From Rhodococcus sp. B50 (GTDB lineage Bacteria > Actinomycetota > Actinomycetes > Mycobacteriales > Mycobacteriaceae): a stretch of 64,000 nucleotides of DNA. The notes beneath the pieces are model-generated. The model saw nothing but the letters and a program-made list of their open reading frames with translations. It did not search any database and was not told the DNA's origin. The DNA lies in assembly GCF_013602415.1 (NCBI RefSeq), contig NZ_WPAG02000002.1, positions 4,343,480 to 4,407,479 on the forward strand, in the 5' to 3' direction. A program made the translations under genes and the position numbers. Positions 16,028-25,199 of the stretch are shown one piece after another. Within the stretch, counting starts at the first letter, position 1. The number at the start of each line of letters is the position of its first letter.

Positions 16028-17150
16028 GAGCGCGGGAACGGCGGAGCGACACCGCCGGCACCACCGCGAGGAGTCCGACCACACCCGCCGCGACGAAGGT
16101 CGCCGCGGTGGACGTCGAACCCAGCAGGGCTCCGAAGACGACCGATCCGGCCGCCTGGCCGGCGGCGAGGGCGATGAACAACGCGACGGTGCCTTCGGCT
16201 GCACGCTCGGACACCGAGCGTACGGCCCACACGATGAGCACCCCGCTCATGGCGATGTAGCTCGCGCCGAACAGGGCGACGGAGACGTAGGCGGGGATCG
16301 GTGAGCCGGGAAGCAGGCCCAGCAGAACGGTGGCCGCGGACATGGCGGTGGTCGTGAGCGTCCATGCGACCGGCAGGTTCCAGGTCTGCACGATCCGGCC
16401 CGCGGTCGCCCCCAGCACCCCGAAGGCGCCCAGGACCATCCACGCGAGAACCGAGTAGGTCTCTCCGCCGGTCCCGTCGCTCATGACGGACCGGCCGAAT
16501 GTCCATATCGCCGCGCTCGAGGCCCCGGCCAGTACCGCTGCGACGAGAGGGCGGACCAACGGGGACAGTTCACCGAGCCGCACGGGCGTGGTGTGTGCGG
16601 GATCCCCTCGGCCGGCCGGTTGCCGGTCGGTGCGGAGGACGGCGAGAGCGACCCCGGCGGTGAGGACCGCGATGATGACCCATCCCACACGCCACTGACC
16701 TGCGGTGGCGAAGACCAGTGCCCCGGCGGCGACGAGGCCCACCCCGGTTCCCGAATTGACGATCGTCTGCGCGCTCTCCTGCCGGCCGGGAGCGATATTG
16801 CGTTCGACGAGCGTCACGAGACCGGGAGTGGCGAATCCGGACCCGGCTCCGGCGACCACCACACTCAGCGCGAAGACGACCGTGTGCGTCGACGCGGCCA
16901 CGCCCAGCGCACCGATGGCCGCCGTTGCTCCGGCGCAGGCCACGACGAGACGCGGGCGTCCGCTGCTCCTCGACGCGATGACCGCAGCGACACAGTACGA
17001 GAGGAAGCTGCCTGCCTGGATGGCGCCGGCCACCGTCGAGCCCATCCCGAACGAGTCGGTGAACTGGGGCAGGAAGAGTCCGTACCCGAAGCGCGCCAGC
17101 CCGTAGGTGGTCGCGATCAGTGCCGTGCCAGCGATGACCAGTGACTGCAT
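16008..17150 (-). CDS. MFS transporter (YbfB/YjiJ-like)
   Basis: 380 residues with about eleven or twelve hydrophobic segments and the YbfB/YjiJ opening TTYGLARFGYGLFLPQ. Likely a drug or metabolite exporter. It is divergent from a TetR gene across a clear operator (17179-17226), so induction by the transported compound through that TetR is likely. ATG at 17150. No similarity to the surrounding catabolic genes in regulation: the regional GAGAAT operator is absent. Confidence 0.87.
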   Translation of the reverse strand: MQSLVIAGTALIATTYGLARFGYGLFLPQFTDSFGMGSTVAGAIQAGSFLSYCVAAVIASRSSGRPRLVVACAGATAAIGALGVAASTHTVVFALSVVVAGAGSGFATPGLVTLVERNIAPGRQESAQTIVNSGTGVGLVAAGALVFATAGQWRVGWVIIAVLTAGVALAVLRTDRQPAGRGDPAHTTPVRLGELSPLVRPLVAAVLAGASSAAIWTFGRSVMSDGTGGETYSVLAWMVLGAFGVLGATAGRIVQTWNLPVAWTLTTTAMSAATVLLGLLPGSPIPAYVSVALFGASYIAMSGVLIVWAVRSVSERAAEGTVALFIALAAGQAAGSVVFGALLGSTSTAATFVAAGVVGLLAVVPAVSLRRSRALTLVGR

Positions 17151-17178
17151 CGCGTCCCCCGGACGAGTCGAAGACCAG

Positions 17179-17226
17179 AACGATCGTTACTCTACTCCGG
17201 CACGATCGTTCTATCAGAACGAGCGT
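17179..17226. promoter_or_regulatory. TetR operator between the MFS and TetR genes
   Basis: AACGATCGTT (17179-17188) is a perfect palindrome. ACGATCGTTCT (17202-17212) and AGAACGAGCGT (17216-17226) form an 11-base inverted repeat with one mismatch around ATC. The ATCGTTCT unit is shared by both elements. Typical position and shape for a TetR autorepressor controlling a divergent transporter. Confidence 0.7.
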
Positions 17227-17238
17227 TACAGTGTGGGC

Positions 17239-17811
17239 ATGACCACGGCTCGTCGACCCGCTCGCGCCCGTCTGCTCCGGGCCGCCGAGGAGATGCTCTT
17301 CGATCGGGGGATCCGGGCAACGCCTGTCGACGACCTGCTGCGCCGGGCCGAAGCGTCCGCGGCGTCCCTGTACACGCATTTCGGGAGCAAGGAAGCGCTG
17401 GTCGCCGAAGCGCTGAGGGTCCGGTCGGCCGAGTGGCGCACGGTGTGGGACCGGCACGTGGTCGACGCGGACGACGACATGGGACGCCTACTGGCGATCT
17501 TCGACGCCCTCGCGTCGTTCCGTGACAGCGCGGAATCGCCCGCCCGCTGGTGCGCCTTCCTCGCGACCGCGACGGAGTTCCCCGAACCGACGGACGAGAT
17601 CGGTGAGGTGCTCGCAGCGGACAGCGACCTGCTCGCCGAGCGGCTCCTGCACCTCTCGAAGCCGGTGGCGGGACCGAAAGCGCAGGATCTCGCCGACGAC
17701 GTACTCACCGCCTACAACGGAACGTTGGCGGCTTTCCTGCGCGGTCGACCGTCGTCGCCGATCGAGGTGGGGCGCAGGGTGGCGCGCTCGGCCGCCCTGT
17801 CCTACCGGTGA
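17239..17811 (+). CDS. TetR-family regulator of the divergent MFS gene
   Basis: 190 residues with a TetR HTH at about 5-50 (IRATPVDDLLRRAEASAASLYTHF) and a divergent ligand domain. It carries the YTHFGSKEALVAEAL stretch common to TetR repressors. Divergent from the MFS transporter, which it probably represses. The ATG at 17239 is used; in-frame sequence upstream is the operator. It ends 4 bases before the stop of the convergent reductase gene. Confidence 0.9.
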   Translation: MTTARRPARARLLRAAEEMLFDRGIRATPVDDLLRRAEASAASLYTHFGSKEALVAEALRVRSAEWRTVWDRHVVDADDDMGRLLAIFDALASFRDSAESPARWCAFLATATEFPEPTDEIGEVLAADSDLLAERLLHLSKPVAGPKAQDLADDVLTAYNGTLAAFLRGRPSSPIEVGRRVARSAALSYR

Positions 17812-17814
17812 CGA

Positions 17815-18837
17815 TCAGACGTACTTGACCTTGATGTCCTCGCTGTCGGGCACGCCCTGGCAGGTGAGGATGTAGCCGTCGGCGATCTCTTCTTCGGACA
17901 GCGCGTCGTTGACGCGCATCGTCGCGCTGCCGTGGGTGATCTGGGCGATGCAGGTCGCGCAGTTGCCGGCCTCGCACGAGAACGGCGGCGCCAGTCCCGC
18001 GCGACGGGCACTCTCGAGCAGTGTCTCGCCGGCGTGCCGGGGGACCGACGCGCGCTGGTTGCCGAGGCGGATCGACACGGTGCCCTTCACCTCACCGCTC
18101 GTCGCGGGGGCAGTGTCGTCCTGGGCGTCCTCGGGCTTGATCGGTTCGGCTGCGCTGCCGAAACGTTCGCTGTAGATGTTGCCGGGGCCGGGGAGCGCGG
18201 CCTCGACCATGTCCATGAATGCTTCCGGCCCGCACAGGTAGCTGTCGGCGCCACCATCGGATCCCACGAAGGCCTGCACGGCGTCGGGGGTGAGCAGTCC
18301 GCTCTCGTCGTCGAAGTGCCGCACCACCTCGAGGCGACCCGCGTGCCGGGCGACGAGTTCGTCGGTGAGGCTCGCGAAGATCGCGGACGCGCGGTCACGG
18401 TCGGCGATCAGCAGTCGCACCGGCCGGTCGGTCGTCGCGAGTGCACTCTTGGCGAGCGACAGGATCGGCGTGATACCGCTTCCGCCGGCGAAACCGAGTA
18501 CCGGACCCGCTGCCTCGCGGAGCAGGAAAGTTCCTGCCGGTCGGGTGATCTCGACCTCGTCGCCTTCCGCGATGTTGTCGTGCAGCCAGTTCGAGACGGC
18601 ACCTCCGGCCACCCGCTTGACGGTGGTCATCATCTCGGTGTCGGTCTCGGGGGCGCTCGACATCGAGTACGAGCGGTACAGGTCGGTGCCGTCGACCTTC
18701 ACCTTGAAGGTGCAGAACTGCCCTGACTTGTAGGTGAAGGGCCCGTCGAGGGGATCGAGCACGTAGGTGCGGGCGTCGTCGGTCTCCTTCACGATCCGGG
18801 TCACGGTCGCGCGCTGAAACAAAGGTGGTCTCGCCAT
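17815..18837 (-). CDS. KshB/PaaE-like oxygenase reductase (FAD, NAD, plant-type 2Fe-2S)
   Basis: 340 residues: FAD domain with RSYS at 55-58, NAD(P) domain with GFAGGSGITPILS and YLCGPEAFM, and a C-terminal plant-type ferredoxin whose ligands are C288-x4-C293-x2-C296-x29-C326. This domain order (FNR then ferredoxin) is that of KshB, PaaE and HmfD-like reductases that deliver electrons from NAD(P)H to Rieske oxygenases or diiron enzymes. No oxygenase is adjacent; the only Rieske oxygenase in the window (46072) lacks a reductase, and both operons carry the same operator. RBS AGGAGGAGA before ATG 18837. Confidence 0.9.
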   Translation of the reverse strand: MARPPLFQRATVTRIVKETDDARTYVLDPLDGPFTYKSGQFCTFKVKVDGTDLYRSYSMSSAPETDTEMMTTVKRVAGGAVSNWLHDNIAEGDEVEITRPAGTFLLREAAGPVLGFAGGSGITPILSLAKSALATTDRPVRLLIADRDRASAIFASLTDELVARHAGRLEVVRHFDDESGLLTPDAVQAFVGSDGGADSYLCGPEAFMDMVEAALPGPGNIYSERFGSAAEPIKPEDAQDDTAPATSGEVKGTVSIRLGNQRASVPRHAGETLLESARRAGLAPPFSCEAGNCATCIAQITHGSATMRVNDALSEEEIADGYILTCQGVPDSEDIKVKYV

Positions 18838-18861
18838 GGACCGTCTCCTCCTGGTATCAAT

Positions 18862-18911
18862 GTTCTGCAAGAACGAGAGTACTATTCTCATTCAGGAGAG
18901 CAAGACCTCTC
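18862..18911. promoter_or_regulatory. Regional operator between the reductase and acyl-CoA ligase operons
   Basis: GAGAGTactATTCTC (18875-18889) matches GAGAATnnnATTCTC at 11 of 12 positions. Abutting it is GTTCTgcaAGAAC (18862-18874), a perfect palindrome, and GAGAGcaagacCTCTC (18896-18911) is centred 21-22 bases downstream. The site lies 38 bases before the reductase start and 54 before the ligase start, suiting control of both. Confidence 0.7.
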
Positions 18912-18942
18912 GACCGGTATTGCTGCGAAGCGAGAGAGCGCC

Positions 18943-20352
18943 ATGACAGAGCCCGCCGTGCTGGCCTTCGAAGACCGCGAGTACACCCTCGCGGAACTCG
19001 AGGCGCTCACCTGCGGAGTCGCTCGTGCCCTGGCCGACCGCGGAGTCGGCCCCGGCGACCGTGTGGCACTCATGTCGTCGAACCGCCCCGAATTCGTGAT
19101 GGCCTACCGGGCCATCGGGAAGCTCGGCGCCGTCGTGGTCCTGCTGAGCCCGGCCTGGAAGAGCGCCGAGGTCGAGCACGCCCTGCGCCTGACAGAACCG
19201 GCCTTCGCGATCGGCGACAACCCCGTCCTCGCCGACGCGATGCCGATGCTCGACCTCGACGATCCGATCGACTCCCACGACGGTGACTTCACGACGGCCC
19301 TCGTGGACCCCGATGCCGACGCTCTGCTGGTGTTCAGCTCCGGAACCACCGGACTACCCAAGGCCGTGCGGCACACGCACTCGTCGTTCGCCGCGGCCGT
19401 GGCGCACTGGCGCCGGGCCCTCGACCTGACTGCGGACGACCGGCTCCAGATCGTCACCCCGCCCTCACACATCCTCGGCCTGCTCAACATCGCCACCGTG
19501 CTCGACGCAGGCGGATGGATGCGGCTGCACCGGCGGTTCGACCTCGACGCGATGCTGAGCTGTATCGAACGGGACCGGATCACCGTCGAGATGGCCGTCG
19601 CGCCGATCGCCCTCGCGATCGCCTCGCACCCGCAGCTCGAATCGTTCGACCTGTCGTCGCTGCGCTACATCATGTGGGGCGCCACGCCCGTCACCGTGAG
19701 CGTTGCGGAGACCGTCACCCGGCGTACAGGAGTGACCTGGTTGCCCGCCTATGGGGCCAGCGAGGTACCTGTCATCACCTGCAATCCGGTGGACGACGCC
19801 CGCCTCGACAGCGTCGGCCGGCCCGTCCCGGGTGTCGAGCTCCGGGTCGTCGCGCTCGGTACCGATCGTGAGGTCGCGGCCGGGGAGACCGGCGAGATCC
19901 AGGTGCGCTCGGCGTCGGCCATGGCGGGTTACCTGCCCGACGATGCAACCGCCGCGGCGTTCTCGGACGGCTGGTACCGCACCGGCGATGTGGGCTCGGT
20001 CGACGCCGACGGCCGGCTGCGGATCACCGACCGGGCCAAGGACATGATCAAGGTCAACGGATTCCAGGTCGCCCCTGCCGAAGTCGAGGCCGTGCTGCAC
20101 GGCCATCCGGACATCGCCGACTGCGCCGTCTTCGGAACGAAGAACGGCGCGGCGGGCGAGACGGTCGTCGCGGCGATCACCACCACCGCGACGCTCGATC
20201 CCGACGACATCTCCGCCTATGTGGCCGAACGACTCGCGTCGTACAAGCGACCGGGACGCGTGATCTTCGTGCCCGACATTCCCCGCCTGCCGTCCGGCAA
20301 GGTCTTGCGCCGACAACTCGAGGAGCGCCATGGACGTACGTCTGACCATTGA
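18943..20352 (+). CDS. Acyl-CoA synthetase / AMP-dependent ligase
   Basis: 469 residues of the ANL superfamily. The P-loop motif SSGTTGLPKAV lies near 133-143, YGASEVP and GWYRTGDVG mark the adenylate pocket and hinge, and the catalytic lysine is in PSGKVLRRQ near the C-terminus. Activates a carboxylic acid to its CoA ester with ATP. Shorter than typical 500-550-residue medium/long-chain ligases owing to a compact N-terminus. First gene of a five-gene operon (ligase, small ACAD, large ACAD, crotonase, esterase); overlaps the small ACAD by 23 bases. Confidence 0.92.
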   Translation: MTEPAVLAFEDREYTLAELEALTCGVARALADRGVGPGDRVALMSSNRPEFVMAYRAIGKLGAVVVLLSPAWKSAEVEHALRLTEPAFAIGDNPVLADAMPMLDLDDPIDSHDGDFTTALVDPDADALLVFSSGTTGLPKAVRHTHSSFAAAVAHWRRALDLTADDRLQIVTPPSHILGLLNIATVLDAGGWMRLHRRFDLDAMLSCIERDRITVEMAVAPIALAIASHPQLESFDLSSLRYIMWGATPVTVSVAETVTRRTGVTWLPAYGASEVPVITCNPVDDARLDSVGRPVPGVELRVVALGTDREVAAGETGEIQVRSASAMAGYLPDDATAAAFSDGWYRTGDVGSVDADGRLRITDRAKDMIKVNGFQVAPAEVEAVLHGHPDIADCAVFGTKNGAAGETVVAAITTTATLDPDDISAYVAERLASYKRPGRVIFVPDIPRLPSGKVLRRQLEERHGRTSDH

Positions 20353-21235
20353 ACAACAGCAGTTGCGCGACGCCGCCGCCAAACTGGCCGACGATCTGGG
20401 TGCCCGCTCGGTGTCGGATCTGGACGACGCGGCCCGTCGCGCACGGCTGGAGAAGACCGTCGCGTCGACCGGTTGGCGCTCCCTGCGCTCCGACGGTGCA
20501 TCGGGAGTCGAGGTCGCCCTCGTCGCAGAGGAATTCGGACGAGGGCTCGTCGACGTCCCGTTCTTCGGGCCGGTGCTCGCCGACGACCTGCACCGGCACT
20601 TCTCCGACGACCAGCCGACTCGTGCCATCGCCGTCGGTGCCGACGCTTTCGACGCGCACGGTCTGGATCGCGCTCTCGTGCTCCGGGACCGGACGGTGTC
20701 GGTGGCGGCCGTCGGGGAGCCCTCACCCGGTGCGGATTTGACCCGCTCGTTCGCGGCGTTCTCCGAACCGGACGAGACACTCGGAGAACTCTCCGCCGAG
20801 AACGCCGACCGTGCGTATGCTCTCGCGCTGGTCGTCACATGCGCGGACCTCGTCGGCGTGTCCCGGGGTGCGCAGGCGGTAGCCGTCGACTACGCGAAGA
20901 TCCGTGAGCAGTACGGCAATACGATCGGGTCGTACCAGGCGGTCGCACACATGCTGGCCGAGAGCGAAGCGCTCGTCGAAGGTTCGATCAGTGTGCTCCG
21001 GCACGCCGCCTGGGCCGTCGACGAACTGACGCCCGAGGAAGCGATCCGCGCTGCGCGCATCGCCAAGATCTACACCGCGCGCGCCGCGCGCACCGTCTGC
21101 GAGACCGCCGTTCAGGTGCACGGCGGGATCGGCAACACCTGGGAGTGCATCGAGCACGTGTACCTGCGGCGGGCCTTGACGTCCACCGAACTGTTCCCCG
21201 TGAGGCTGGAGGAGATCGACCTTGGACTTTCGTGA
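20330..21235 (+). CDS. Acyl-CoA dehydrogenase, small (beta-like) subunit of a heteromeric pair
   Basis: 301 residues; the N-terminal half is shortened and poorly conserved, while the C-terminal helical domain is standard (REQYGNTIGSYQAVAHML, VQVHGGIGNTWECIEHVYLRR). Short ACADs of this shape in actinobacteria form alpha2-beta2 enzymes with the adjacent full-length ACAD, as in the ChsE4-ChsE5 and ChsE1-ChsE2 enzymes of cholesterol side-chain degradation. The following large-subunit gene overlaps by 14 bases. Substrates of such enzymes are bulky CoA esters. The heteromer is inferred from family knowledge and gene pairing. Confidence 0.87.
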   Translation: MDVRLTIEQQQLRDAAAKLADDLGARSVSDLDDAARRARLEKTVASTGWRSLRSDGASGVEVALVAEEFGRGLVDVPFFGPVLADDLHRHFSDDQPTRAIAVGADAFDAHGLDRALVLRDRTVSVAAVGEPSPGADLTRSFAAFSEPDETLGELSAENADRAYALALVVTCADLVGVSRGAQAVAVDYAKIREQYGNTIGSYQAVAHMLAESEALVEGSISVLRHAAWAVDELTPEEAIRAARIAKIYTARAARTVCETAVQVHGGIGNTWECIEHVYLRRALTSTELFPVRLEEIDLGLS

Positions 21236-22310
21236 CTCGCCGGAAGAAGCCGCATTCCGCGCCCGGCTGCGGACCTGGCTCGCCGATCAGGCCGGAAAAT
21301 TCCCTACCTCGGGTGACGAGTACTGGGCGCGGCAGGGCGAATGGCATCAGGCGCTCTACAGCGCAGGATTCTTCGGTCTGTCGTGGCCGAAGAAGTACGG
21401 CGGGCAGGATCTTCCGCCCGTCTACGACGTGATCCTCGACGAGGAACTCGCGATCGCCGGGTGCCCACCCCGGCCGAGCCTGGGTTATCTCGTGGTGGGT
21501 CTCGGTCATCACGCGAGCGATGAACTGTGCGAACGGTTCCTGCCCGGCATGATCGACGGCACCGAACGGTGGTGTCAGGGATTCAGCGAGCCCGGCGCCG
21601 GTTCCGACCTCGCGTCGCTCACCACCACCGCGACCCGCGACGGCGACGAGTACGTCATCCACGGCCACAAGGTCTGGACGAGCTATTCCGATGTCGCCGA
21701 CTGGTGTCTGCTGCTCGCCCGCACCGAACCGGATGCGCCGCGGCACCGCGGTATCTCGGCTTTCATCGTCTCGATGCACCAGGACGGCATCGAACAGCGC
21801 CCGCTGAAGATGATCAGTGGCGTCACCAAGGAATTCGGCCAGGTGCTGTTCGACGGTGCCCGCGTGCCGGCGAGCCGCATGGTCGGTGCGCCGGGAGAGG
21901 GATGGCGGGTCGCGATGACCGTCGTCGGCCACGAGCGTGAACCGTCCACTCTCGGATTCGCCGCGCGCTACGGCAAGCTCGTGCGTCAGCTGGCGAAGCG
22001 CGTCGACGGTCCGGTCCCACAGGATCTGGCGTGGGCCGCGGTGCAGTCGGAGATGCTGCGCCTGCACGTGCGCCGGCGACTGTCCGAGCAGCTCGACGGC
22101 GTGTCGCACGGTTCGGAGGGTTCGCTCGACAAGCTGCTCATGACCTGGGTCGACCAGTCGGTCGGACACGCGGCCCTGGCAGTGGCCGGCAGCCGCGACG
22201 AGGAGCTGCTCGGCTCCTACATGTACAGCCGCGCGCAGTCCGTGATGGGCGGCACGTCGCAGATCCAGAAGAACATCATCGCTTCGCGCATCCTCGGATT
22301 GGGGGTCTGA
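21222..22310 (+). CDS. Acyl-CoA dehydrogenase, large (alpha-like) subunit
   Basis: 362 residues with complete N-terminal, beta and C-terminal ACAD domains: SWPKKYGGQDL near 50, FSEPGAGSDLASL near 125, GHKVWTS near 150 and GGTSQIQKNII at the end. The glutamate that precedes this last motif in short/medium-chain enzymes (EGTSEIQ) is glycine, as is usual in the split-ACAD family. TTG start at 21222 has GGAGGAGA upstream. Pairs with the small subunit encoded just before. Confidence 0.9.
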   Translation: MDFRDSPEEAAFRARLRTWLADQAGKFPTSGDEYWARQGEWHQALYSAGFFGLSWPKKYGGQDLPPVYDVILDEELAIAGCPPRPSLGYLVVGLGHHASDELCERFLPGMIDGTERWCQGFSEPGAGSDLASLTTTATRDGDEYVIHGHKVWTSYSDVADWCLLLARTEPDAPRHRGISAFIVSMHQDGIEQRPLKMISGVTKEFGQVLFDGARVPASRMVGAPGEGWRVAMTVVGHEREPSTLGFAARYGKLVRQLAKRVDGPVPQDLAWAAVQSEMLRLHVRRRLSEQLDGVSHGSEGSLDKLLMTWVDQSVGHAALAVAGSRDEELLGSYMYSRAQSVMGGTSQIQKNIIASRILGLGV

Positions 22311-22311
22311 C

Positions 22312-23079
22312 ATGTACGGCATGACCGACGAGATCGAGGTCCGCGCCGAAGGGCCGCTGCGGATCATCACACTCAACCGGCCGTCGAAATACAACGCGGT
22401 CAACGACTCACTGCATGCGGGACTGGCCCGGCTGTGGCCGCAGTTGAGTGCCGACCGTGAGGTCCGCGCCGCGGTGATCACGGGGGCCGGCAAGGCATTC
22501 TCGGCCGGCGGCGATCTCGATTATCTGGCCGAACTGGGGCAGGACGCGGAACTGCGCGCCAAGACCATCGCCGACGGCCGCGAGATCGTCCTCGGCATGG
22601 CGCGCTGCCGGGTCCCCGTGGTGGCCGCTGTCAACGGCCCCGCGGTGGGACTCGGGTGCAGCCTGGTCGCGCTCAGCGACGTGGTCTACATGGGGGAGGG
22701 CACCTATCTTGCCGATCCGCACGTGCAGGTTGGGCTGGTCGCGGCCGACGGCGGTCCGCTGACCTGGCCGCTGCAGATCAGCCTGTTGCAGGCGAAGGAG
22801 TTCGCCTTCTTCGGGGAGCGGATCCCCGCGGAGCGGGCGCGCGAACTCGGTTTGGCGAACCACGTCGTGGCCGACCCGCTGGCCGAGGCACTCGCCTGCG
22901 CCAAGCGTCTCGTGGAACAACCGCAGAAGGCAGTGGAGGCCACCAAGCGCCTGCTCAACATCCACCTGGAACGCGCGGTGCTCGCGACGCTGGACTACGC
23001 GATGAGTGCCGAGGAGATGACCTTCCAGAGCGACGACTTCCGTGCGAACATCGCGAGGATGACTGCAGGGAAGTCGTGA
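22312..23079 (+). CDS. Enoyl-CoA hydratase/isomerase (crotonase), atypical active site
   Basis: 255 residues of crotonase fold; oxyanion-hole segments AFSAGGDLDYL and NGPAVGLGC are intact. The two catalytic glutamates of classical hydratases are missing: the GGGCE position reads GLGCS, and the QPEV position reads DPHV; instead an Asp occurs in GLVAADGG. This pattern suggests an isomerase, a different lyase or hydratase using another base, not canonical hydration. ATG 22312 or 22321 are both possible. Fourth gene of the operon starting at 18943. Confidence 0.85.
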   Translation: MYGMTDEIEVRAEGPLRIITLNRPSKYNAVNDSLHAGLARLWPQLSADREVRAAVITGAGKAFSAGGDLDYLAELGQDAELRAKTIADGREIVLGMARCRVPVVAAVNGPAVGLGCSLVALSDVVYMGEGTYLADPHVQVGLVAADGGPLTWPLQISLLQAKEFAFFGERIPAERARELGLANHVVADPLAEALACAKRLVEQPQKAVEATKRLLNIHLERAVLATLDYAMSAEEMTFQSDDFRANIARMTAGKS

Positions 23080-23092
23080 GCGGAGAAACCGG

Positions 23093-23995
23093 GTGATCGG
23101 ACGGCTGCGCTCGCTGTCGAGCTTTCATCCCGATCTGCGGGCAGTGGCGCTGCTCGCCCCACGTCGTGCGGTGACCCCGAGGTCGTTGCCGGTGATGCGC
23201 ATGCTCACCCGCGCGATCCGGGGCACCGACCCGGACGTGTATGTCTTCGAACCGGGAGTGTCCGTCCGCTGGTTCGGTGCTCCGGCCTCTGTGGGGGCTG
23301 AACCCGGTGCGGCTCTGCTGTGGATCCACGGCGGCGGGTACGTCTTCGGCCGGGCCGCGCAGGACGACGCGCTGTGCCGGCGGTTCGCCGATCGGCTCGG
23401 TATTGCCGTTGCCTCGGTGGACTACCGCCTTGCACCCGAACATCCCTATCCGACTCCGCTCGAGGACTGCCTGCGCGCCTACGAGTGGCTGCGGAGCCGG
23501 CCGGAAGTCGATCCGACACGTATCGCGGTCGGAGGCGCGAGTGCGGGAGCAGGTCTGGCTGCGGCACTCGCTTTTCTGATCCGGGACAGGGAATTACCGG
23601 CGCCGGCCTTCCAACTTCTGGCCTATCCGATGCTGGACGATCGCACCGGCGACGGTCCCGCGCACACCCGGATGTGGGATGTGTGCAGCAACCGTTTCGG
23701 TTGGACGAGCTATCTGGACGTGGCCGATCCGGAGGTCGCGGTGCCGGCGCGTCGAACCGATCTGTCGGGTCTGCCCCCGGCCTGGATCGGGGTGGGCACG
23801 CACGATCTGTTCCTCGACGAGGACCGCGCATACGCGGAACGGTTGCGGGCAGCGGGTGTCCCGTGTGCTCTCCACATCGTCGACGGAGCGTTCCACGGCT
23901 TCGATTCGGTGGCCTCGCGCACGGGTGTCGCGCGCGGGTTCTTCGACGAGCAGTGCTCGGCCCTGGACACCGCACTCTCCCTGGAACGCTCGTAG
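23093..23995 (+). CDS. HSL-type alpha/beta hydrolase (esterase)
   Basis: 300 residues of the hormone-sensitive-lipase family: oxyanion motif HGGGYVFG near 78, DYRLAPEHPYP near 115, nucleophile elbow GGASAGAG near 147, acid GTHDLFLDED near 227 and histidine DGAFHGFD near 258. Complete triad Ser/Asp/His. Probably hydrolyses an ester or lactone intermediate, or supplies the acid to the ligase. GTG start; last gene of its operon, closed by a hairpin that begins inside its stop codon. Confidence 0.9.
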   Translation: MIGRLRSLSSFHPDLRAVALLAPRRAVTPRSLPVMRMLTRAIRGTDPDVYVFEPGVSVRWFGAPASVGAEPGAALLWIHGGGYVFGRAAQDDALCRRFADRLGIAVASVDYRLAPEHPYPTPLEDCLRAYEWLRSRPEVDPTRIAVGGASAGAGLAAALAFLIRDRELPAPAFQLLAYPMLDDRTGDGPAHTRMWDVCSNRFGWTSYLDVADPEVAVPARRTDLSGLPPAWIGVGTHDLFLDEDRAYAERLRAAGVPCALHIVDGAFHGFDSVASRTGVARGFFDEQCSALDTALSLERS

Positions 23996-24031
23996 GGCCG
24001 CTGCCGAATCTCGGCAGCGGCCCTACGGTTT
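23992..24031. terminator. Strong hairpin terminator overlapping the esterase stop codon
   Basis: GTAGGGCCGCTGCCG (23992-24006) and its exact complement (24012-24026) form a perfect 15-base stem with a 5-base loop, followed by GGTTT. The stem includes the TAG stop. It separates two convergent operons and may work both ways. Confidence 0.8.
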
Positions 24032-24041
24032 CGTCTCCCGA

Positions 24042-24368
24042 TCAGGAGCGAGGTTTGGTGTATTCCGACTTCACTTCCATGATCCGCATCTTCGGGATCG
24101 GGCCGTAGCTGAGCGAGTCCGACATGTTCAGCTGCTTTGCTGCCGCCGCGGCGTGGACGTTGGCCTTGGCCGCCGCGGGATCACCCTCGAGTTCGTACAG
24201 GGTGACCGACGGGCCGCCGTCCGCGTCGGCGGGGGACAGTCGTGTGGCGCCGACGAATCCGTCGAGGCCCACCACTTCGGGGATGTGCACCTCGTCGTAC
24301 CACCTGTTGAACTCCTCCAGCCGCTCGGGATGGGACGGGTACGACTCGACGAGCAGGTAGTGCTTCAT
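24042..24368 (-). CDS. Small dimeric alpha/beta-barrel protein (DUF4286/EthD-like)
   Basis: 108 residues: KHYLLVESYPSHPERLEEFNRWYDEVHIPEV followed by GFVGATRL and VTLYELEGD, the layout of DUF4286/EthD-type dimeric alpha/beta barrels. Related proteins are found with hydrocarbon- and steroid-degradation genes; their chemistry is unsettled. It lies 40 bases downstream of an SDR gene in the same orientation, so co-transcription is likely. ATG 24368 has AGGAC upstream; a longer frame to 24431 lacks a good start. Confidence 0.78.
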   Translation of the reverse strand: MKHYLLVESYPSHPERLEEFNRWYDEVHIPEVVGLDGFVGATRLSPADADGGPSVTLYELEGDPAAAKANVHAAAAAKQLNMSDSLSYGPIPKMRIMEVKSEYTKPRS

Positions 24369-24408
24369 TCGTGGTCCTGTCTGTGAGAAGGGTTGGTGTA
24401 CGGGAGTT

Positions 24409-25170
24409 TCAGACCCGGACGACCCAGCCACCGTCGATGTTGAGGGTATGGCCGGTGACCCAGTCGCTGCCGGACGACACGAGGTACAGCAGACCGGGGA
24501 TCAGTTCCTCGGGCTCACCGAAGGGGAACGGGATGGCGTGCTTGACCATCTCCTTGAGCTCGGGCGGCGACGCGATCGAACCGGCCTCGGTGTTGACCAT
24601 GCCGGGAGCGATCGCGTTCACACGAATACCGAACGGCGCCAACTCGCGTGACAGCGAGACCGTCATGCTCACGAGACCGAGTTTGGTGATGCCGTAGGCC
24701 TGCGCGGCCATGAACGCGCCGCTCGAGGACTGATTGACGATCTTGCCGTAGCCGCGCTCCTTCATGTACGGCACCACGGCGCGGGTGCACAGGAGCGGGC
24801 CGGTCAGGTTGACGGCGAGGGTGCGGTTCCACAGGTCGAGTTCCATCGTCGTGAGGGATCCTTCGCCGACGACCTCGGCCATCAGTCCCGCATTGTTGAC
24901 CAGGATGTCGACCGATCCGAAGTGCTCGGCGGCGGTCGCGGCCATCTCGGCCGTGCCGGCCTCGTCGCGGACGTCGACTCCGACGGCCAGGACACGGTGA
25001 CCGTCCGCCGCGAGTTCGTCCGCCGCGGCCTGAGCGGATGCGAGGTTGACGTCCGCGAGGACGACTGCCGCTCCGGCCTCGGCGAGGCCGCAGGAGTAGG
25101 CCCGGCCGATCCCGCCGCCGGCACCGGTGACGATGGCGACCTTGCCGCTCAACTGGGGAGTGTCTGTCAT
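24409..25170 (-). CDS. SDR-family dehydrogenase
   Basis: 253 residues of classical FabG-type SDR: TGAGGGIG at 15-22, NNAG at 92-95, catalytic Ser in NQSSSGAF near 149 and YGITK near 159. Oxidises or reduces a hydroxy/keto group, most likely on an acyl-CoA or ring, with NAD(P). C-terminal DGGWVVRV ending is normal. Operon with the small barrel protein downstream and possibly the 37-residue ORF upstream. Start ATG 25170. Confidence 0.9.
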   Translation of the reverse strand: MTDTPQLSGKVAIVTGAGGGIGRAYSCGLAEAGAAVVLADVNLASAQAAADELAADGHRVLAVGVDVRDEAGTAEMAATAAEHFGSVDILVNNAGLMAEVVGEGSLTTMELDLWNRTLAVNLTGPLLCTRAVVPYMKERGYGKIVNQSSSGAFMAAQAYGITKLGLVSMTVSLSRELAPFGIRVNAIAPGMVNTEAGSIASPPELKEMVKHAIPFPFGEPEELIPGLLYLVSSGSDWVTGHTLNIDGGWVVRV

Positions 25171-25199
25171 CGTGTTCCTTCTCGATCGGAATGTGCTGG